From: Photobacterium lucens | Lineage (GTDB): Bacteria; Pseudomonadota; Gammaproteobacteria; Enterobacterales; Vibrionaceae | DNA: 64,000 nt | Assembly (NCBI RefSeq): GCF_009873615.1 | Contig: NZ_SSMG01000001.1 | Location: 1,645 to 65,644 of the forward strand | Direction of reading: 5' to 3' | Shown here: positions 31,263 through 41,152 of the stretch, one piece after another | How the letters are laid out: each line of letters opens with the position of its first letter | Numbering within the stretch: the first letter of the stretch is position 1 | Program-made: the position numbers and the translations under genes | The notes under the pieces: generated by a model | The model's input: the letters and a program-made list of their open reading frames with translations, nothing else | Database searches by the model: none | What the model was told of the DNA's origin: nothing

Positions 31263-32114
31263 ATGCAGAAGACAGGTATATGGGGAAAAATTATTGGTGC
31301 GTTACTTGGCCTCTCCATTGGTAAATTGCCTGGATTGTTGATTGGCTTATTTATTGGTCATCAGTTTGATAAGGCGTACGCCCGTCAGATGAATGGCGGT
31401 TTTGCTGGATTTGGACAAAACCGAGCTAGCAGTGCAGAGCAGCAAGCTGCCTTTTTTCATGCTTGCTTCGCAGTTATGGGACATGTCGCAAAAGCTAAAG
31501 GGCGTGTAACAAAAGAAGAAATCCGTGTTGCAAGTGCGATCATGGATCGTATGGGCTTACAAGGAGAGTCTCGCCTTCAAGCTCAAAATGCATTTCGTGA
31601 AGGGAAAGAAGATAACTTCCCACTAGAAGAAACACTTAATCGCGTGCGTAGCCGTGCAGGTCGTGCTGATCTATTACAGTTTTTCTTAGAGCTACAAATT
31701 CAAGCGGCATTTGCTGATGGCTCGATTCACCCGAAAGAGCGTCAATTATTGCACATTATTGCGCGCTACCTTGGTTTCTCAGAAGCACAACTTGAGCAAC
31801 GTTTACGTATGCAAGAAGCGGCATTTCGTTTCCAACAGGGTGGCTTCCATCAGCAGTATCAACAGCAAGGTGGTAGTTACCAAGCGCCACCAAGTCGTGA
31901 TCAATTAGCAGATGCATTTAATCTATTAGGCGTTGATGAAAATGCTTCAGCACAAGATGTAAAGCGTGCTTATCGTAAGCAAATGAATGAACATCACCCA
32001 GATAAACTGGCTGCGAAAGGCTTACCACCAGAGATGATGGAAATTGCCAAGCAGAAAACCCAAGAGTTACAAGCGGCTTATGATTTGATCCGAAAAGAGA
32101 AAGGATTTAAGTAA
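31263..32114 (+). CDS. djlA: Co-chaperone DjlA
   Basis: An inner-membrane DnaJ-like protein that stimulates DnaK. 283 residues: one N-terminal membrane segment rich in glycine (about 8-30), a TerB-like central domain (about 50-190), a glutamine-rich linker (FHQQYQQQGGSYQ), and a C-terminal J-domain with the essential HPD motif in NEHHPDKLAAKG. Divergent from lptD, as in E. coli. Its terminator lies 30 bp downstream. Confidence 0.95.
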   Translation: MQKTGIWGKIIGALLGLSIGKLPGLLIGLFIGHQFDKAYARQMNGGFAGFGQNRASSAEQQAAFFHACFAVMGHVAKAKGRVTKEEIRVASAIMDRMGLQGESRLQAQNAFREGKEDNFPLEETLNRVRSRAGRADLLQFFLELQIQAAFADGSIHPKERQLLHIIARYLGFSEAQLEQRLRMQEAAFRFQQGGFHQQYQQQGGSYQAPPSRDQLADAFNLLGVDENASAQDVKRAYRKQMNEHHPDKLAAKGLPPEMMEIAKQKTQELQAAYDLIRKEKGFK

Positions 32115-32143
32115 TCAACAGCCTGCATGGAATAAATAATAGA

Positions 32144-32169
32144 AGCGAGCCTTGAGCTCGCTTTTTTTA
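32144..32169. terminator. Terminator after djlA
   Basis: AAGCGAGC, loop CTTGA, GCTCGCTTTTTTT between djlA and the convergent dehydrogenase gene. Confidence 0.88.
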
Positions 32170-32181
32170 TTGGGCTGATAT

Positions 32182-33135
32182 TTAAACGAGATTCTGCGGT
32201 TTGCCATTATAAAAACATTCAATATTTTCAATCAGCTGTTCAACTAAGGTTGTTATGGCTGAATCTGAGCCCCAAGCGACATGTGGAGTGAGTAATAAGT
32301 TCGGTAAATGGGCATGCTGTAATAAGGGATTATCATCAGTAGGTGGCTCTGTAGTAAACACGTCACAACCAGCGCCTGCAATATATTGATGTAACAATGC
32401 ATCGACTAAGTCTTGTTCATTGACTAAGCTGCCACGCCCTGTGTTAATTAAAATTGCATTCGGCTTCATTTGCAAAAGCTCGGCTTTAGCGATTAAGTTT
32501 TGGGTATCTGGTGTCAGTGGGCAATGCAAACTCAGTACATCGGCTTGCTGTAATACGTCATTAAAAGGGCTGTAGCCATCACGACATACACTTGCCCCTT
32601 TATGCTCAGCAAATAACACCTTCATCCCCAGCGCTTTAGCTAAGTTTGCTGTCGCTTGCCCTAAACTTCCTTTACCTACAATACCCAAGGTTGATCCTGC
32701 AATATCACTAATTGGGTGAGTGAAAAAACAAAATTGTTGCTGTTTTTGCCACTCGCCAGCGATGATATCTTGCTGATAACCAACAATGTTACGTTTTAAA
32801 GCAAATATCATTGCAATCACATGTTCAGGGACTGAGCGTGTCGCATAACCACGAATATTCGCGACAGGAAGGTGATGTTGATGACAATAATCAATATCGA
32901 CATTATTGGTTCCCGTTGCGCCAATGGCGATAAATTTTAGCTTTGGTAACTGAGATAAAATATCGGCAGTGAGTAAGACTTTATTGCTAATAACGATGGT
33001 GGCATCTTGTAAGCGTTCAATCACTTGATCGGGCTTGGTGCGCTGGTATTGCGTCCATTGATGAGGAATGCGTGGACGAGGGATAGTGATATGGCTTGGA
33101 ATGGTTGCGCGATCTAAAAAGACGATATGTTCCAC
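32182..33135 (-). CDS. D-2-hydroxyacid dehydrogenase (glycerate dehydrogenase-like)
   Basis: An NAD-dependent oxidoreductase of about 317 residues. The Rossmann motif is GIVGKGSLGQATANLA (near residue 145); substrate-binding Arg in NTGRGSLVNEQDL and catalytic His in LTPHVAWGS are present. The N-terminus HIVFLDRATIP resembles HprA-type glycerate dehydrogenases; the true substrate is unknown. I choose GTG at 33135 because GGAG lies 6 bp upstream; an in-frame ATG at 33147 abuts a palindrome and lacks a ribosome-binding site. Downstream of rluA on the same strand but past a terminator. Confidence 0.86.
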   Translation of the reverse strand: MEHIVFLDRATIPSHITIPRPRIPHQWTQYQRTKPDQVIERLQDATIVISNKVLLTADILSQLPKLKFIAIGATGTNNVDIDYCHQHHLPVANIRGYATRSVPEHVIAMIFALKRNIVGYQQDIIAGEWQKQQQFCFFTHPISDIAGSTLGIVGKGSLGQATANLAKALGMKVLFAEHKGASVCRDGYSPFNDVLQQADVLSLHCPLTPDTQNLIAKAELLQMKPNAILINTGRGSLVNEQDLVDALLHQYIAGAGCDVFTTEPPTDDNPLLQHAHLPNLLLTPHVAWGSDSAITTLVEQLIENIECFYNGKPQNLV

Positions 33136-33147
33136 TGTAAGCTCCAT

Positions 33148-33162
33148 GGAACGTCACGTTCC
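33148..33162. repeat. Palindrome GGAACG-TCA-CGTTCC
   Basis: A perfect 6-bp inverted repeat with 3-bp centre, 12 bp before the preferred start of the hydroxyacid dehydrogenase. A candidate operator or leader hairpin for that gene. Confidence 0.4.
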
Positions 33163-33167
33163 GCTGA

Positions 33168-33197
33168 AATAAAAATGCTAGCAACTAAGCTAGCATT
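33168..33197 (-). terminator. rluA terminator
   Basis: On the minus strand AATGCTAGC, loop TTAGTT, GCTAGCATTTTTATTT. It separates rluA from the dehydrogenase gene. Confidence 0.8.
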
Positions 33198-33248
33198 GTT
33201 TGTACTTACAATCTAATCATCTCTTTGATTGCTATTTTGTGATTGCCG

Positions 33249-33956
33249 TTACGACTTTTTATTAAAAATCGTTTGTGTAGGCGCATCAGGGTAGAACTCA
33301 CAAGGTGCGAATAAATGCATTGGCTCATCTGTTCCGGGATGAGTAAATGTTAGCTCTGCAGCATGGAGCAATAGACGAGGAGAAGCCTCAAGCGCTTTAT
33401 CGGTTGCATAGAATTGATCGCCTAAAATCGGATGACCTAATGCTTGCATGTGTACGCGTAGCTGGTGAGAGCGACCCGTTACTGGAAGCAGGCGAACTAA
33501 AGTGGTTTTCTCATCTCGGCTAACCACTTCGTAATGGGTCACTGACGGTTTACCATCATCAAAGCACACTTTTTGACGAGGACGATTAGGCCAATCGCAG
33601 ATCAGTGGCAGATCAACGGTGCCAGTATCTTGCGCGATATGTCCCCATACGCGGGCGTAGTAAACTTTTTGTGTTTCACGTTCACGAAACTGTGCTTTTA
33701 AATGACGCTCAGAGTTTTTATTAAGTGCCAGCACAATGAGACCTGAAGTGCCCATGTCTAAACGATGGACGATTTGAGATTCTGGGTGCTCTGCTAGAAC
33801 TCGAGCAAAGATACTGTCATGATGCTCAGGCGCACGCCCTGGATTTGACAGTATGCCGGAAGGCTTATTAACCGCAATAATGTCGCTATCAAGAAAAAGG
33901 GTATCCAACCATGGATCTGTTGGTGGATTGTAGTTCAGCACTGGCAATGGTTTCAT
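33249..33956 (-). CDS. rluA: Dual-specificity RNA pseudouridine synthase RluA
   Basis: Converts uridine to pseudouridine at 23S rRNA 746 and position 32 of several tRNAs in E. coli. 235 residues. The catalytic aspartate motif is HRLDMGTSGLIVLA (about residue 65), followed by KVYYARVWG and GRSHQLRVHMQALGHPILGD. It lies next to rapA, as in E. coli. Confidence 0.95.
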   Translation of the reverse strand: MKPLPVLNYNPPTDPWLDTLFLDSDIIAVNKPSGILSNPGRAPEHHDSIFARVLAEHPESQIVHRLDMGTSGLIVLALNKNSERHLKAQFRERETQKVYYARVWGHIAQDTGTVDLPLICDWPNRPRQKVCFDDGKPSVTHYEVVSRDEKTTLVRLLPVTGRSHQLRVHMQALGHPILGDQFYATDKALEASPRLLLHAAELTFTHPGTDEPMHLFAPCEFYPDAPTQTIFNKKS

Positions 33957-34044
33957 GATGCGCTCGCAGGGTTAAGGTGAAAAAAACGGGCTGAATACTA
34001 ATATGAATAGTAGCAAATTGGTATGTTTGGCGAAGGGACTTAAG

Positions 34045-34084
34045 AAAAAAGCCGCGAGTATTGGTTTAAATACTCACGGCTTTT
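34045..34084 (-). terminator. rapA terminator
   Basis: AAAAGCCGTGAGTATT/AATACTCGCGGCTTTTTT on the minus strand, 24 bp after rapA, with one G-T pair in the stem. Confidence 0.88.
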
Positions 34085-34107
34085 CATTGTTATCAATCTA
34101 TTGTGGC

Positions 34108-37026
34108 TTAGTTATGGCTCACAACAATTAATCGTAGTGAATCTAATTGGATCTGAGCTTTCTCAATGTAGCCTGTTAGCTCATTAATTTGGCTTTCGAT
34201 TAACTCTAATTCGTCATCACGAATATTCGGGTTCACCGCTTTTAACGCTTGTAGACGATCAAACTCAGCGCGTAGCGTCGCTTCCATTTCCGCTTGTGCT
34301 TGGCTGCGAACAACATCTAACTCTTTACTGATCTCACGCTCAGCAAACTCAATTAAGGTATGAATGTCTTTTTGTACTGAGTTAACCAGTTTGCTGCCTA
34401 AGTGGCGATTAACAGGGCTTAGCTGGCGGTTAAAGCCCTCAAACTCAACGTTAGCCGATAGGTTATTGCCTTTACCATCAAGCAGAATGCGGATCGGTGT
34501 CTTTGGTAAGAAACGACTAATACCTGATTGTTTTGGTGCTTGTGCGTCTACCACGTAGATCAGCTCAAGTAGCAGTGTACCAACGGGTAGTGCTTTGTTC
34601 TTAAGCAGAGAAACCGCTGTTGTACCGACACCTTCGCTGAGTAGTAACTCGATACCACCCTGGATCATTGGGTGCTCCCAACTGATAAAGTGCATATCTT
34701 CACGAGATAGTGCCGTATCACGATCAAATGTGATGGTACAACCGTCGTAAGGTAAGCCAGGGTAGCTTGCCACCATCATGTGCTCTGAAGGCGTTACAAC
34801 AATCGCATTTTCGCCTTTGTCATCTTGGTTCAAACCAATGGTATCGAATAAGCCAAGTGCGAAAGTCACCAGGTTAGTATCGCCATCTTTTGAGCCAATT
34901 TCTTCAACCAGTTTTTGTGCATCTTCGCCACCGTTAGAGTGAATTTCTAATAGGCGATCACGACCTTGCTCAAGCTTTGCTTTTAGCTCACTGTGCATTT
35001 CAGCACTGCGTTGAATTACAGACTCTAGCGTTTCAACATCATGTTTATCGCTAGCAAGTAAGGTGATGAGATCTTCACAGACTTCTTCATAAACCGCACG
35101 ACCTGTCGGGCAAGTTTCTTCAAAGGCATTTAAACCTTCGTTGAACCAACGTGCCAATAGTGCTTGAGAAGTCCCTTCTAGGTAAGGAACATGAATTTCA
35201 ATTTCACGTTTTTGACCAATACGATCCAAACGACCAATACGCTGCTCTAGTAGATCTGGGTTGCTTGGTAGATCAAACATCACTAATTGGTTAGCAAACT
35301 GGAAGTTACGACCTTCTGAACCAATTTCGGAACATAGTAACACTTGTGCGCCATCTTCTTCTTGAGCAAAGTAAGCGGCGGCTTTATCACGCTCGATGAT
35401 CGACATACCTTCGTGGAACACAGTGGCACGAATACCTTCACGTTCACGTAGTGCTTGTTCAAGCGTAAGCGCTGTTTGTGCACGAGAGCAGATCACCAAT
35501 ACCTTCTCGTTACGGTTGGCTTTTAGCATATCTAGTAGCCAGTTCACACGAGGATCGAAGTTCCACCAAGTGGCAGATTCACCTTCAAATTCTTGGTAGA
35601 TATCTTCAGGGTAAAGCAGCTTGATTGCCTTCTCGTTGACACCCATTTTGCCGCCCATCATTGCAGCTACACGCATTGCAGTAGTGTATTGGCTCGGCAT
35701 TGCTAGCGGATACATGTTTAGGTGGCGTTGAGGGAAACCTGTAATTGCAGAGCGGGTATTACGGAACAATACGCGACCCGTACCATGACGATCCATCAGG
35801 TTGTTGATCAACTCATGACGTGCTGTTAAAGCTTCAGGATCGTCTTGCGTTGAATCTTCGATAACACGCAACATTGGCTCGATATCTTGCTCAGATAACA
35901 GCTCTGTTAAAGTGTTTTTCGCGTCGTTATTGAGTTTCTCACCAGAAAGTAGTTGAGTTACAGCATCAGCAACAGGCTCATATTGACGCTCTTCTTCAAC
36001 AAACGCTTCGTAATCGTAGAAACGATCAGGATCGAGAATACGTAGACGTGCGAAGTGACTTTCGCGACCTAATTGCTCAGGTGTTGCGGTTAGTAGCAGT
36101 ACACTCGGTGTTTTTTCAGCGAGTGCTTCAATCACTTGGTATTGGCGACTTGGCTTATCTTCGCTCCACTCAAGGTGGTGCGCTTCATCGACAACAAGTA
36201 GATCCCAATCAGCATCTAGTGCTTGTTCAAAGCGACGACGGCTTTTACGTAAAAAGTCTAAAGAACACAGTACATATTGCGCGGTATCAAAAGGGTTGGC
36301 CGCATCAGCAAAGGCTTCAACACAACGCTCTTCATCAAAGATAGAGAAGTGCAGATTGAAACGACGCATCATTTCAACTAGCCATTGGTGTTGTAGGGTT
36401 TCAGGAACTACGATCAGAATACGTTCAGCACGGCCTGATAGCACTTGCTGGTGGATGATCATGCCTGCTTCAATTGTTTTACCTAAACCAACTTCATCGG
36501 CAAGTAAAACACGTGGTGCGTAACGACGACCTACTTCATGGGCAATATATAGCTGATGGGGGATCAAGCCTGCGCGCATACCACATAAACCACGTAATGG
36601 ACTCTTAAGCTGCTCGTACTGGTTTTTTAGCGCACGGTAACGCAATGCAAAGCGATCCATGCGATCGATTTGACCTGCAAATAGCTTATCTTGTGGCTTG
36701 TTGAAACGGATTTGGTGGCTTAAGAAAACTTCGCGTAGCGCGACATTTTCTTCTTCGGTATCAGTGCGAGTACCGATGTAGGTGATCACACCATTGTCTT
36801 CGTTGATCGCTTCTACCTTTAGTGACCAACCTTCATGGCTTTCAATCACATCACCAATATTAAACATGACACGGGTAACAGGGGCATCATTACGTGCATA
36901 TAGGCGGTTTTCATCTGATGCGGGGAACATCAAGGTAACCGTTCTTGGTTCAAGAGCGACAACGGTACCTAGACCTAAATCACTTTCTGTATCACTGATC
37001 CAACGTTGACCCAAAGCAAATGGCAT
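34108..37026 (-). CDS. rapA: RNA polymerase-associated protein RapA (SWI2/SNF2 ATPase)
   Basis: A 972-residue ATP-dependent factor that recycles RNA polymerase after transcription. Two N-terminal Tudor-like domains (to about 110), helicase motif [16 protein letters not shown] (about 173-187), motif [12 protein letters not shown] (near 280), and the second RecA lobe with [14 protein letters not shown] and [13 protein letters not shown]-terminal region ends in a coiled-coil-like segment. Length is close to E. coli RapA (968). AAGG precedes the ATG. Confidence 0.97.
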   Translation of the reverse strand: MPFALGQRWISDTESDLGLGTVVALEPRTVTLMFPASDENRLYARNDAPVTRVMFNIGDVIESHEGWSLKVEAINEDNGVITYIGTRTDTEEENVALREVFLSHQIRFNKPQDKLFAGQIDRMDRFALRYRALKNQYEQLKSPLRGLCGMRAGLIPHQLYIAHEVGRRYAPRVLLADEVGLGKTIEAGMIIHQQVLSGRAERILIVVPETLQHQWLVEMMRRFNLHFSIFDEERCVEAFADAANPFDTAQYVLCSLDFLRKSRRRFEQALDADWDLLVVDEAHHLEWSEDKPSRQYQVIEALAEKTPSVLLLTATPEQLGRESHFARLRILDPDRFYDYEAFVEEERQYEPVADAVTQLLSGEKLNNDAKNTLTELLSEQDIEPMLRVIEDSTQDDPEALTARHELINNLMDRHGTGRVLFRNTRSAITGFPQRHLNMYPLAMPSQYTTAMRVAAMMGGKMGVNEKAIKLLYPEDIYQEFEGESATWWNFDPRVNWLLDMLKANRNEKVLVICSRAQTALTLEQALREREGIRATVFHEGMSIIERDKAAAYFAQEEDGAQVLLCSEIGSEGRNFQFANQLVMFDLPSNPDLLEQRIGRLDRIGQKREIEIHVPYLEGTSQALLARWFNEGLNAFEETCPTGRAVYEEVCEDLITLLASDKHDVETLESVIQRSAEMHSELKAKLEQGRDRLLEIHSNGGEDAQKLVEEIGSKDGDTNLVTFALGLFDTIGLNQDDKGENAIVVTPSEHMMVASYPGLPYDGCTITFDRDTALSREDMHFISWEHPMIQGGIELLLSEGVGTTAVSLLKNKALPVGTLLLELIYVVDAQAPKQSGISRFLPKTPIRILLDGKGNNLSANVEFEGFNRQLSPVNRHLGSKLVNSVQKDIHTLIEFAEREISKELDVVRSQAQAEMEATLRAEFDRLQALKAVNPNIRDDELELIESQINELTGYIEKAQIQLDSLRLIVVSHN

Positions 37027-37349
37027 AGTGGTAGAAACCTTCTAATTATTTGATATCAAAGAGAGTGCATTAAGCTATGCAGTTTATTAATAAGCGACAC
37101 TGAAGATAAGTGTACGCTAGAATTTGAAATTTGTGCATAGCTCAAAAAAGGGGAGTAATGTTACTGCATGATGTGATTAAGGTCACGGTGAAAGTGATGA
37201 AAATACGTCACAGTAAAATCATCATAAAACTTTCATTTAGAGAGGGCTTAATAAGAAATACGTCAGAATTAAACCGGATTGTAAATTATGACGTAAGCTA
37301 AAAGAGTGATAGCTAAATTATCGCTGTCCAGACAACCAAGGAGGTGCCT
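37027..37349. other. Divergent spacer rapA / PIN-PhoH gene
   Basis: No ORF. It contains a CRP-like site (37170-37189) and an inverted repeat TACGTCA (37259-37265) / TGACGTA (37289-37295), plus the promoters of both divergent genes. Confidence 0.5.
37170..37189. promoter_or_regulatory. CRP-like binding site
   Basis: TGTGATTAAGGTCACG fits the CRP consensus TGTGA-N6-TCACA at nine of ten core positions. It is about 145 bp from the rapA start and 160 bp from the PhoH-like start, so it could act on either. Confidence 0.5.
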
Positions 37350-38726
37350 ATGGACGACGCCGCACGGAAACTGTTTGTACTAGATACAAATATTCTGCTC
37401 CACGAGCCTCTGGCGTTCTTTTCATTTCAGGAACACGACGTGGTTATTCCCATGACGGTACTGGAAGAATTGGACAGAATTAAAGACAGTAAACGTGATG
37501 TTTCTCGTGATGCACGAGTCGCCATACGTGCGTTAGAAGATATTTTTCACGATGCGCCACCTGAGCAAATATCAGCAGGTATTCCTTTCAATGACACGGT
37601 CGCACATAGCGGCACAATCTCTATTTTTGCCGATTATGAAGTAAAAGAAACGGTTCATGCTTTTAGTGATAAAGCAGGTGATAACCGAATCCTTAATAGT
37701 GTTCTATTTCTGCAACAAAAACATGCGCCACGACCAGTGGTATTAGTAACTAAAGACATTAATATGCGATTGCGCGCTAAAGGTGCAGGTGTATTACATG
37801 TTGACGATTATCGTACCGACCAACTTATCGATGATGTTGCCTTATTAAGTAAAGGTTTTCATCGTTACAGTGGTGACTTTTGGAATAACGTTGCTGAGTG
37901 CCAATCTGAAAATAAAGGCCGAGCGACACTGCACACACTCCCTAAATCACTTTTTGAAACTCCTTATATAAACCAATACCTTGTTGATGAAGGCAGTGAT
38001 TTTGCTGCGCGAATTCAGCGTATTGATGAAGAAACAGTAACAATCAAAGACATTAGCCAAGAGCGGTTAATGCATCGACAAGCGTGGGGGGTTACCCCGA
38101 AAAACATTTATCAAGGAATGGCACTCGATGCCATGCTCGATCCAAACATTGATCTGGTGATCTTAACGGGCCCAGCGGGCTGTGGTAAAACCATCTTAGC
38201 GATGGCTGCAGCACTTGAACAGGTGATTGAAAAAGGGATGTATGACAAGATCATTGTCACCCGTAATACGCCTGAAATTGCAGAATCTATCGGCTTCTTA
38301 CCGGGCACAGAAGAAGAGAAAATGATGCCTTGGCTTGCTGCCGTTACCGATACAATGGAAGCACTTCATAAGCATGATGTATGTACTGATGGCTCAATGA
38401 AGTACATTTTTGATAAAGCGAATATTCAATTTAAATCGATTAACTTTATGCGTGGACGCTCGATCCAAAATGCGTTTGTATTACTGGATGAGTGCCAAAA
38501 CTTAACCGCTTCTCAAATCAAAACCATCATCACCCGTTGTGGTGAAGGCACTAAAATTGTGTGTTCGGGTAACTTAGCCCAGATTGACTCGAATTACTTA
38601 TCGCCTGTGACATCAGGACTCACTTACATTGTTGAGCGCTTTAAAAACTTTGAAGGCAGCGCCAACATTTACCTCAATGGTGTGGTGCGAAGTCGCCTTG
38701 CAGAATTTGCTGAAGAAAATCTCTAA
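37350..38726 (+). CDS. PIN domain and PhoH-type ATPase (YlaK/PhoH2-like)
   Basis: A 458-residue fusion. The N-terminal PIN nuclease domain (about 1-150) has the acidic residues of LFVLDTNILLHEP and VLEELDRIKDS, and VVLVTKDINMRLRA. The C-terminal PhoH P-loop ATPase (about 250-450) has TGPAGCGKTILAMAA (Walker A) and VLLDECQNLTASQ (Walker B). This architecture is that of PhoH2 proteins, reported RNA helicase/nucleases. ATG 37350 follows an ideal AAGGAGGTGCCT site; a GTG 6 bp upstream lies inside that site. Monocistronic. Confidence 0.9.
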   Translation: MDDAARKLFVLDTNILLHEPLAFFSFQEHDVVIPMTVLEELDRIKDSKRDVSRDARVAIRALEDIFHDAPPEQISAGIPFNDTVAHSGTISIFADYEVKETVHAFSDKAGDNRILNSVLFLQQKHAPRPVVLVTKDINMRLRAKGAGVLHVDDYRTDQLIDDVALLSKGFHRYSGDFWNNVAECQSENKGRATLHTLPKSLFETPYINQYLVDEGSDFAARIQRIDEETVTIKDISQERLMHRQAWGVTPKNIYQGMALDAMLDPNIDLVILTGPAGCGKTILAMAAALEQVIEKGMYDKIIVTRNTPEIAESIGFLPGTEEEKMMPWLAAVTDTMEALHKHDVCTDGSMKYIFDKANIQFKSINFMRGRSIQNAFVLLDECQNLTASQIKTIITRCGEGTKIVCSGNLAQIDSNYLSPVTSGLTYIVERFKNFEGSANIYLNGVVRSRLAEFAEENL

Positions 38727-38748
38727 TTAACATTACTTAATAGATATG

Positions 38749-38779
38749 AAAAGCGAGCATATTAGGTGCTCGCTTTTTT
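38749..38779. terminator. Bidirectional terminator PhoH-like gene / thiQ
   Basis: AAAAGCGAGCA, loop TATTAGG, TGCTCGCTTTTTT between convergent genes. Confidence 0.88.
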
Positions 38780-38808
38780 GTTGTTAATTGAATGTAGATA
38801 GCGATAAA

Positions 38809-39543
38809 TCAAATCACAGTGGGCGTTAATCCGAGGTATTTTTTCAGCTCTGGTAAGCTTGGATTATCAAGGATTGTTTGCGTTACACCTGCCGTTTTAA
38901 TTTTGCCATCATCAATAAAAATACATTTATCGGCGATTTTTCTGGCGTCATCAGGGCTGTGGGTGATCATTAATACCGTGATGTTTTTCTCTTTCGCCAG
39001 TTGTTGCACTAACGTCAGCATTTCAGCACGAAGAGCGGGATCTAACGCAGAGAATGGTTCGTCAAGTAGCAGCAATGGACGATCACGAAGTAAACAACGT
39101 GCGAGCGCAACCCGTTGACGTTGACCACCAGAAAGCTGCTCTGGCAAACGCTCAAGATAACTCTCAATTCCTACTTGTTTGGCGCACTCAATCACCCGCT
39201 TTTTTTGCTCTGTCGTAAGTTTAAGCTTAGGGTTGATCCCCAATGCAATATTTTCAAACACACTGAGGTGGGGAAATAAATTGTACTCTTGAAATAGCAT
39301 AGATAGCGGACGCTGTGCAGGCTCTAGCTGGCAGATAGATGTACCATTTATCGTAATATCACCGCTATCAGGTACGAGGAAGCCTGCAATAAGCGCCAAT
39401 AGAGTACTTTTACCCGCACCGCTCGGGCCAATAAGGGCGGCGATGTCACCTTGCTCAAGTTGAACATCAAAGCTCAACGCCATAGCAACCTCATTTTTAT
39501 GTTGAGGCAAATAGGTATAGTTGAGTTGATTAATGTTTAGCAT
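38809..39543 (-). CDS. thiQ: Thiamine ABC transporter ATP-binding protein ThiQ
   Basis: The 244-residue ATPase of the thiamine/TPP importer. Walker A GPSGAGKSTLLALIAG (about 38-53), signature LSGGQRQRVALARCLL, Walker B LLLLDEPFSALDP and the H-loop ITHSPDD are intact. Last gene of thiBPQ; it overlaps thiP by 14 bp and has an AGGAG site. Confidence 0.95.
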   Translation of the reverse strand: MLNINQLNYTYLPQHKNEVAMALSFDVQLEQGDIAALIGPSGAGKSTLLALIAGFLVPDSGDITINGTSICQLEPAQRPLSMLFQEYNLFPHLSVFENIALGINPKLKLTTEQKKRVIECAKQVGIESYLERLPEQLSGGQRQRVALARCLLRDRPLLLLDEPFSALDPALRAEMLTLVQQLAKEKNITVLMITHSPDDARKIADKCIFIDDGKIKTAGVTQTILDNPSLPELKKYLGLTPTVI

Positions 39544-41140
39544 GATGAACTCCTTGGCGATGGCGAGTCACAACCAAAAACTCGACAACACTAAATAAAC
39601 CTAAGCTGAGTAACAGCAGAGCGAGTGCTGCAACGGCTGCAGCATCCATTCGATAACTGCCCATTAACTCAAATAAATACAGTGGCAAGGTTTGAAAATC
39701 TTGGCTGCCAAATAGGGCTATGGCACCTAAATCCCCTAGTGATAACACAAAGCTTATCGCTAAAGCCTGAGCGATAGGAGCACGTAATGCACGCCATTCA
39801 ACTAAGCGTAATCGTGATAGATGTGTCATACCTAAACTGCGACATAACGGATTATATTGTTGCGCTAGATGCAGCATTGGCTGGCTTAATGTTTTTATCA
39901 CATACGGCAGCGCCATTAGGGCATTAACACAGACTACGACCCACAGTGCAGCACTGTAAGCATCGGTGTATTGGCGCAATAACAAGAAGATCCCGGTACT
40001 CAGTACCAGCCCCGGCGTCACTAAAATCACGGTACCTATCATTTCGATACCATCGGCGGCAAGCTTGCGACGGGCTATACGTAAACTGCGACTGGTGATC
40101 AAGATCATCACCCCAGCACAGAAAGCGATAACACAAGAAAACAGGGCGATATGCAGCGAGTTATAAATAGCGGACCAGAGTTGCTCTTGCTCTAAAATAG
40201 TGAGCAATTGGCGGTTAATACCCGAAATGACCACAGCGATGATCGGTGGTACGACAAACAGTAATGCTACGATGATCCAAAAGGCATCCCAACATTTAGC
40301 ACGCCAGTGATCGTGATAGTTCACTACCGTTTTATTGATCGAGCCATTTAGGGTTGATAGTGGTTTAGCAAAGCGTTGAGTGATCAATACTAACGAACAA
40401 CACAGCAGCATTTGCCATAGCGCCAAAATAGCACCGGTTGATAAATCAAAGTCATAACGCAGCGCTTGATAAATCGCGAGTTCAATCGTGGTGGATTTAG
40501 GACCGCCACCTAATGACATGATCACCGCAAAACTGGTAAAGCACAGCATGAAGACTAAGCCGGCAATGTGCAGTAGCTGCTGGCGTAGTCGAGGCCATGC
40601 AATTAAGCGAAACTTACTCCATCCTGTGATCCCTAAATGAGCAGCAAGTTGATGTTGCTCAGCAGGAATACCATCGAGGCTTTGCAGTAAAAAGCGTACC
40701 GTAAGCGGCAAGTTTAAAAATACATGTGCCAGTAAGATCCCACTTAAGCCATAAATATTTAATGGTGGTAAGCCAAGTGTTCCCAAACTGTCGCTGATGA
40801 TGCCGCTTTTGCCATAAATAGACAGCAAACCAAAAACGGCCACTAAGACGGGCATGACCAATGTCATCGCAAAGAGGCGAAGGAGTAGGGCTTTGCCGAT
40901 AAATTGACGACGAGAAAGGGCATAGGCGATGGGGATCGCTGGAATGATACTAAGTAGCGTTGAAAGGAGCGCTTGATAGAAGCTAAAACCCGTTACATGA
41001 CGCAGGTAGGGATCATGCCATAAGGTTGCAAGTTGCCAGTCGCCAGCTTCACTGATTAAGGCATACAGCGCAGAAACGACAATGAAAATGATCAGCCCGG
41101 CACTGATCATACCGGGCAATAAGGTGATGCGTTTGTTCAA
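39530..41140 (-). CDS. thiP: Thiamine ABC transporter permease ThiP
   Basis: A 536-residue permease with two fused transmembrane halves of about six segments each; each half carries an EAA-like loop (EQHQLAAHLGITGWSKFRLIAWP near residue 175, and the equivalent SLGMTHLSRLRLVEWRALRAP near 450). Start is TTG at 41140, 12 bp after the thiB stop; the N-terminal RITLLPGMISAG aligns with the E. coli start. An ATG 30 bp downstream would remove part of the first membrane segment's flank. Confidence 0.93.
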   Translation of the reverse strand: MNKRITLLPGMISAGLIIFIVVSALYALISEAGDWQLATLWHDPYLRHVTGFSFYQALLSTLLSIIPAIPIAYALSRRQFIGKALLLRLFAMTLVMPVLVAVFGLLSIYGKSGIISDSLGTLGLPPLNIYGLSGILLAHVFLNLPLTVRFLLQSLDGIPAEQHQLAAHLGITGWSKFRLIAWPRLRQQLLHIAGLVFMLCFTSFAVIMSLGGGPKSTTIELAIYQALRYDFDLSTGAILALWQMLLCCSLVLITQRFAKPLSTLNGSINKTVVNYHDHWRAKCWDAFWIIVALLFVVPPIIAVVISGINRQLLTILEQEQLWSAIYNSLHIALFSCVIAFCAGVMILITSRSLRIARRKLAADGIEMIGTVILVTPGLVLSTGIFLLLRQYTDAYSAALWVVVCVNALMALPYVIKTLSQPMLHLAQQYNPLCRSLGMTHLSRLRLVEWRALRAPIAQALAISFVLSLGDLGAIALFGSQDFQTLPLYLFELMGSYRMDAAAVAALALLLLSLGLFSVVEFLVVTRHRQGVHHAKH

Positions 41141-41152
41141 AGTCTTAAACCA

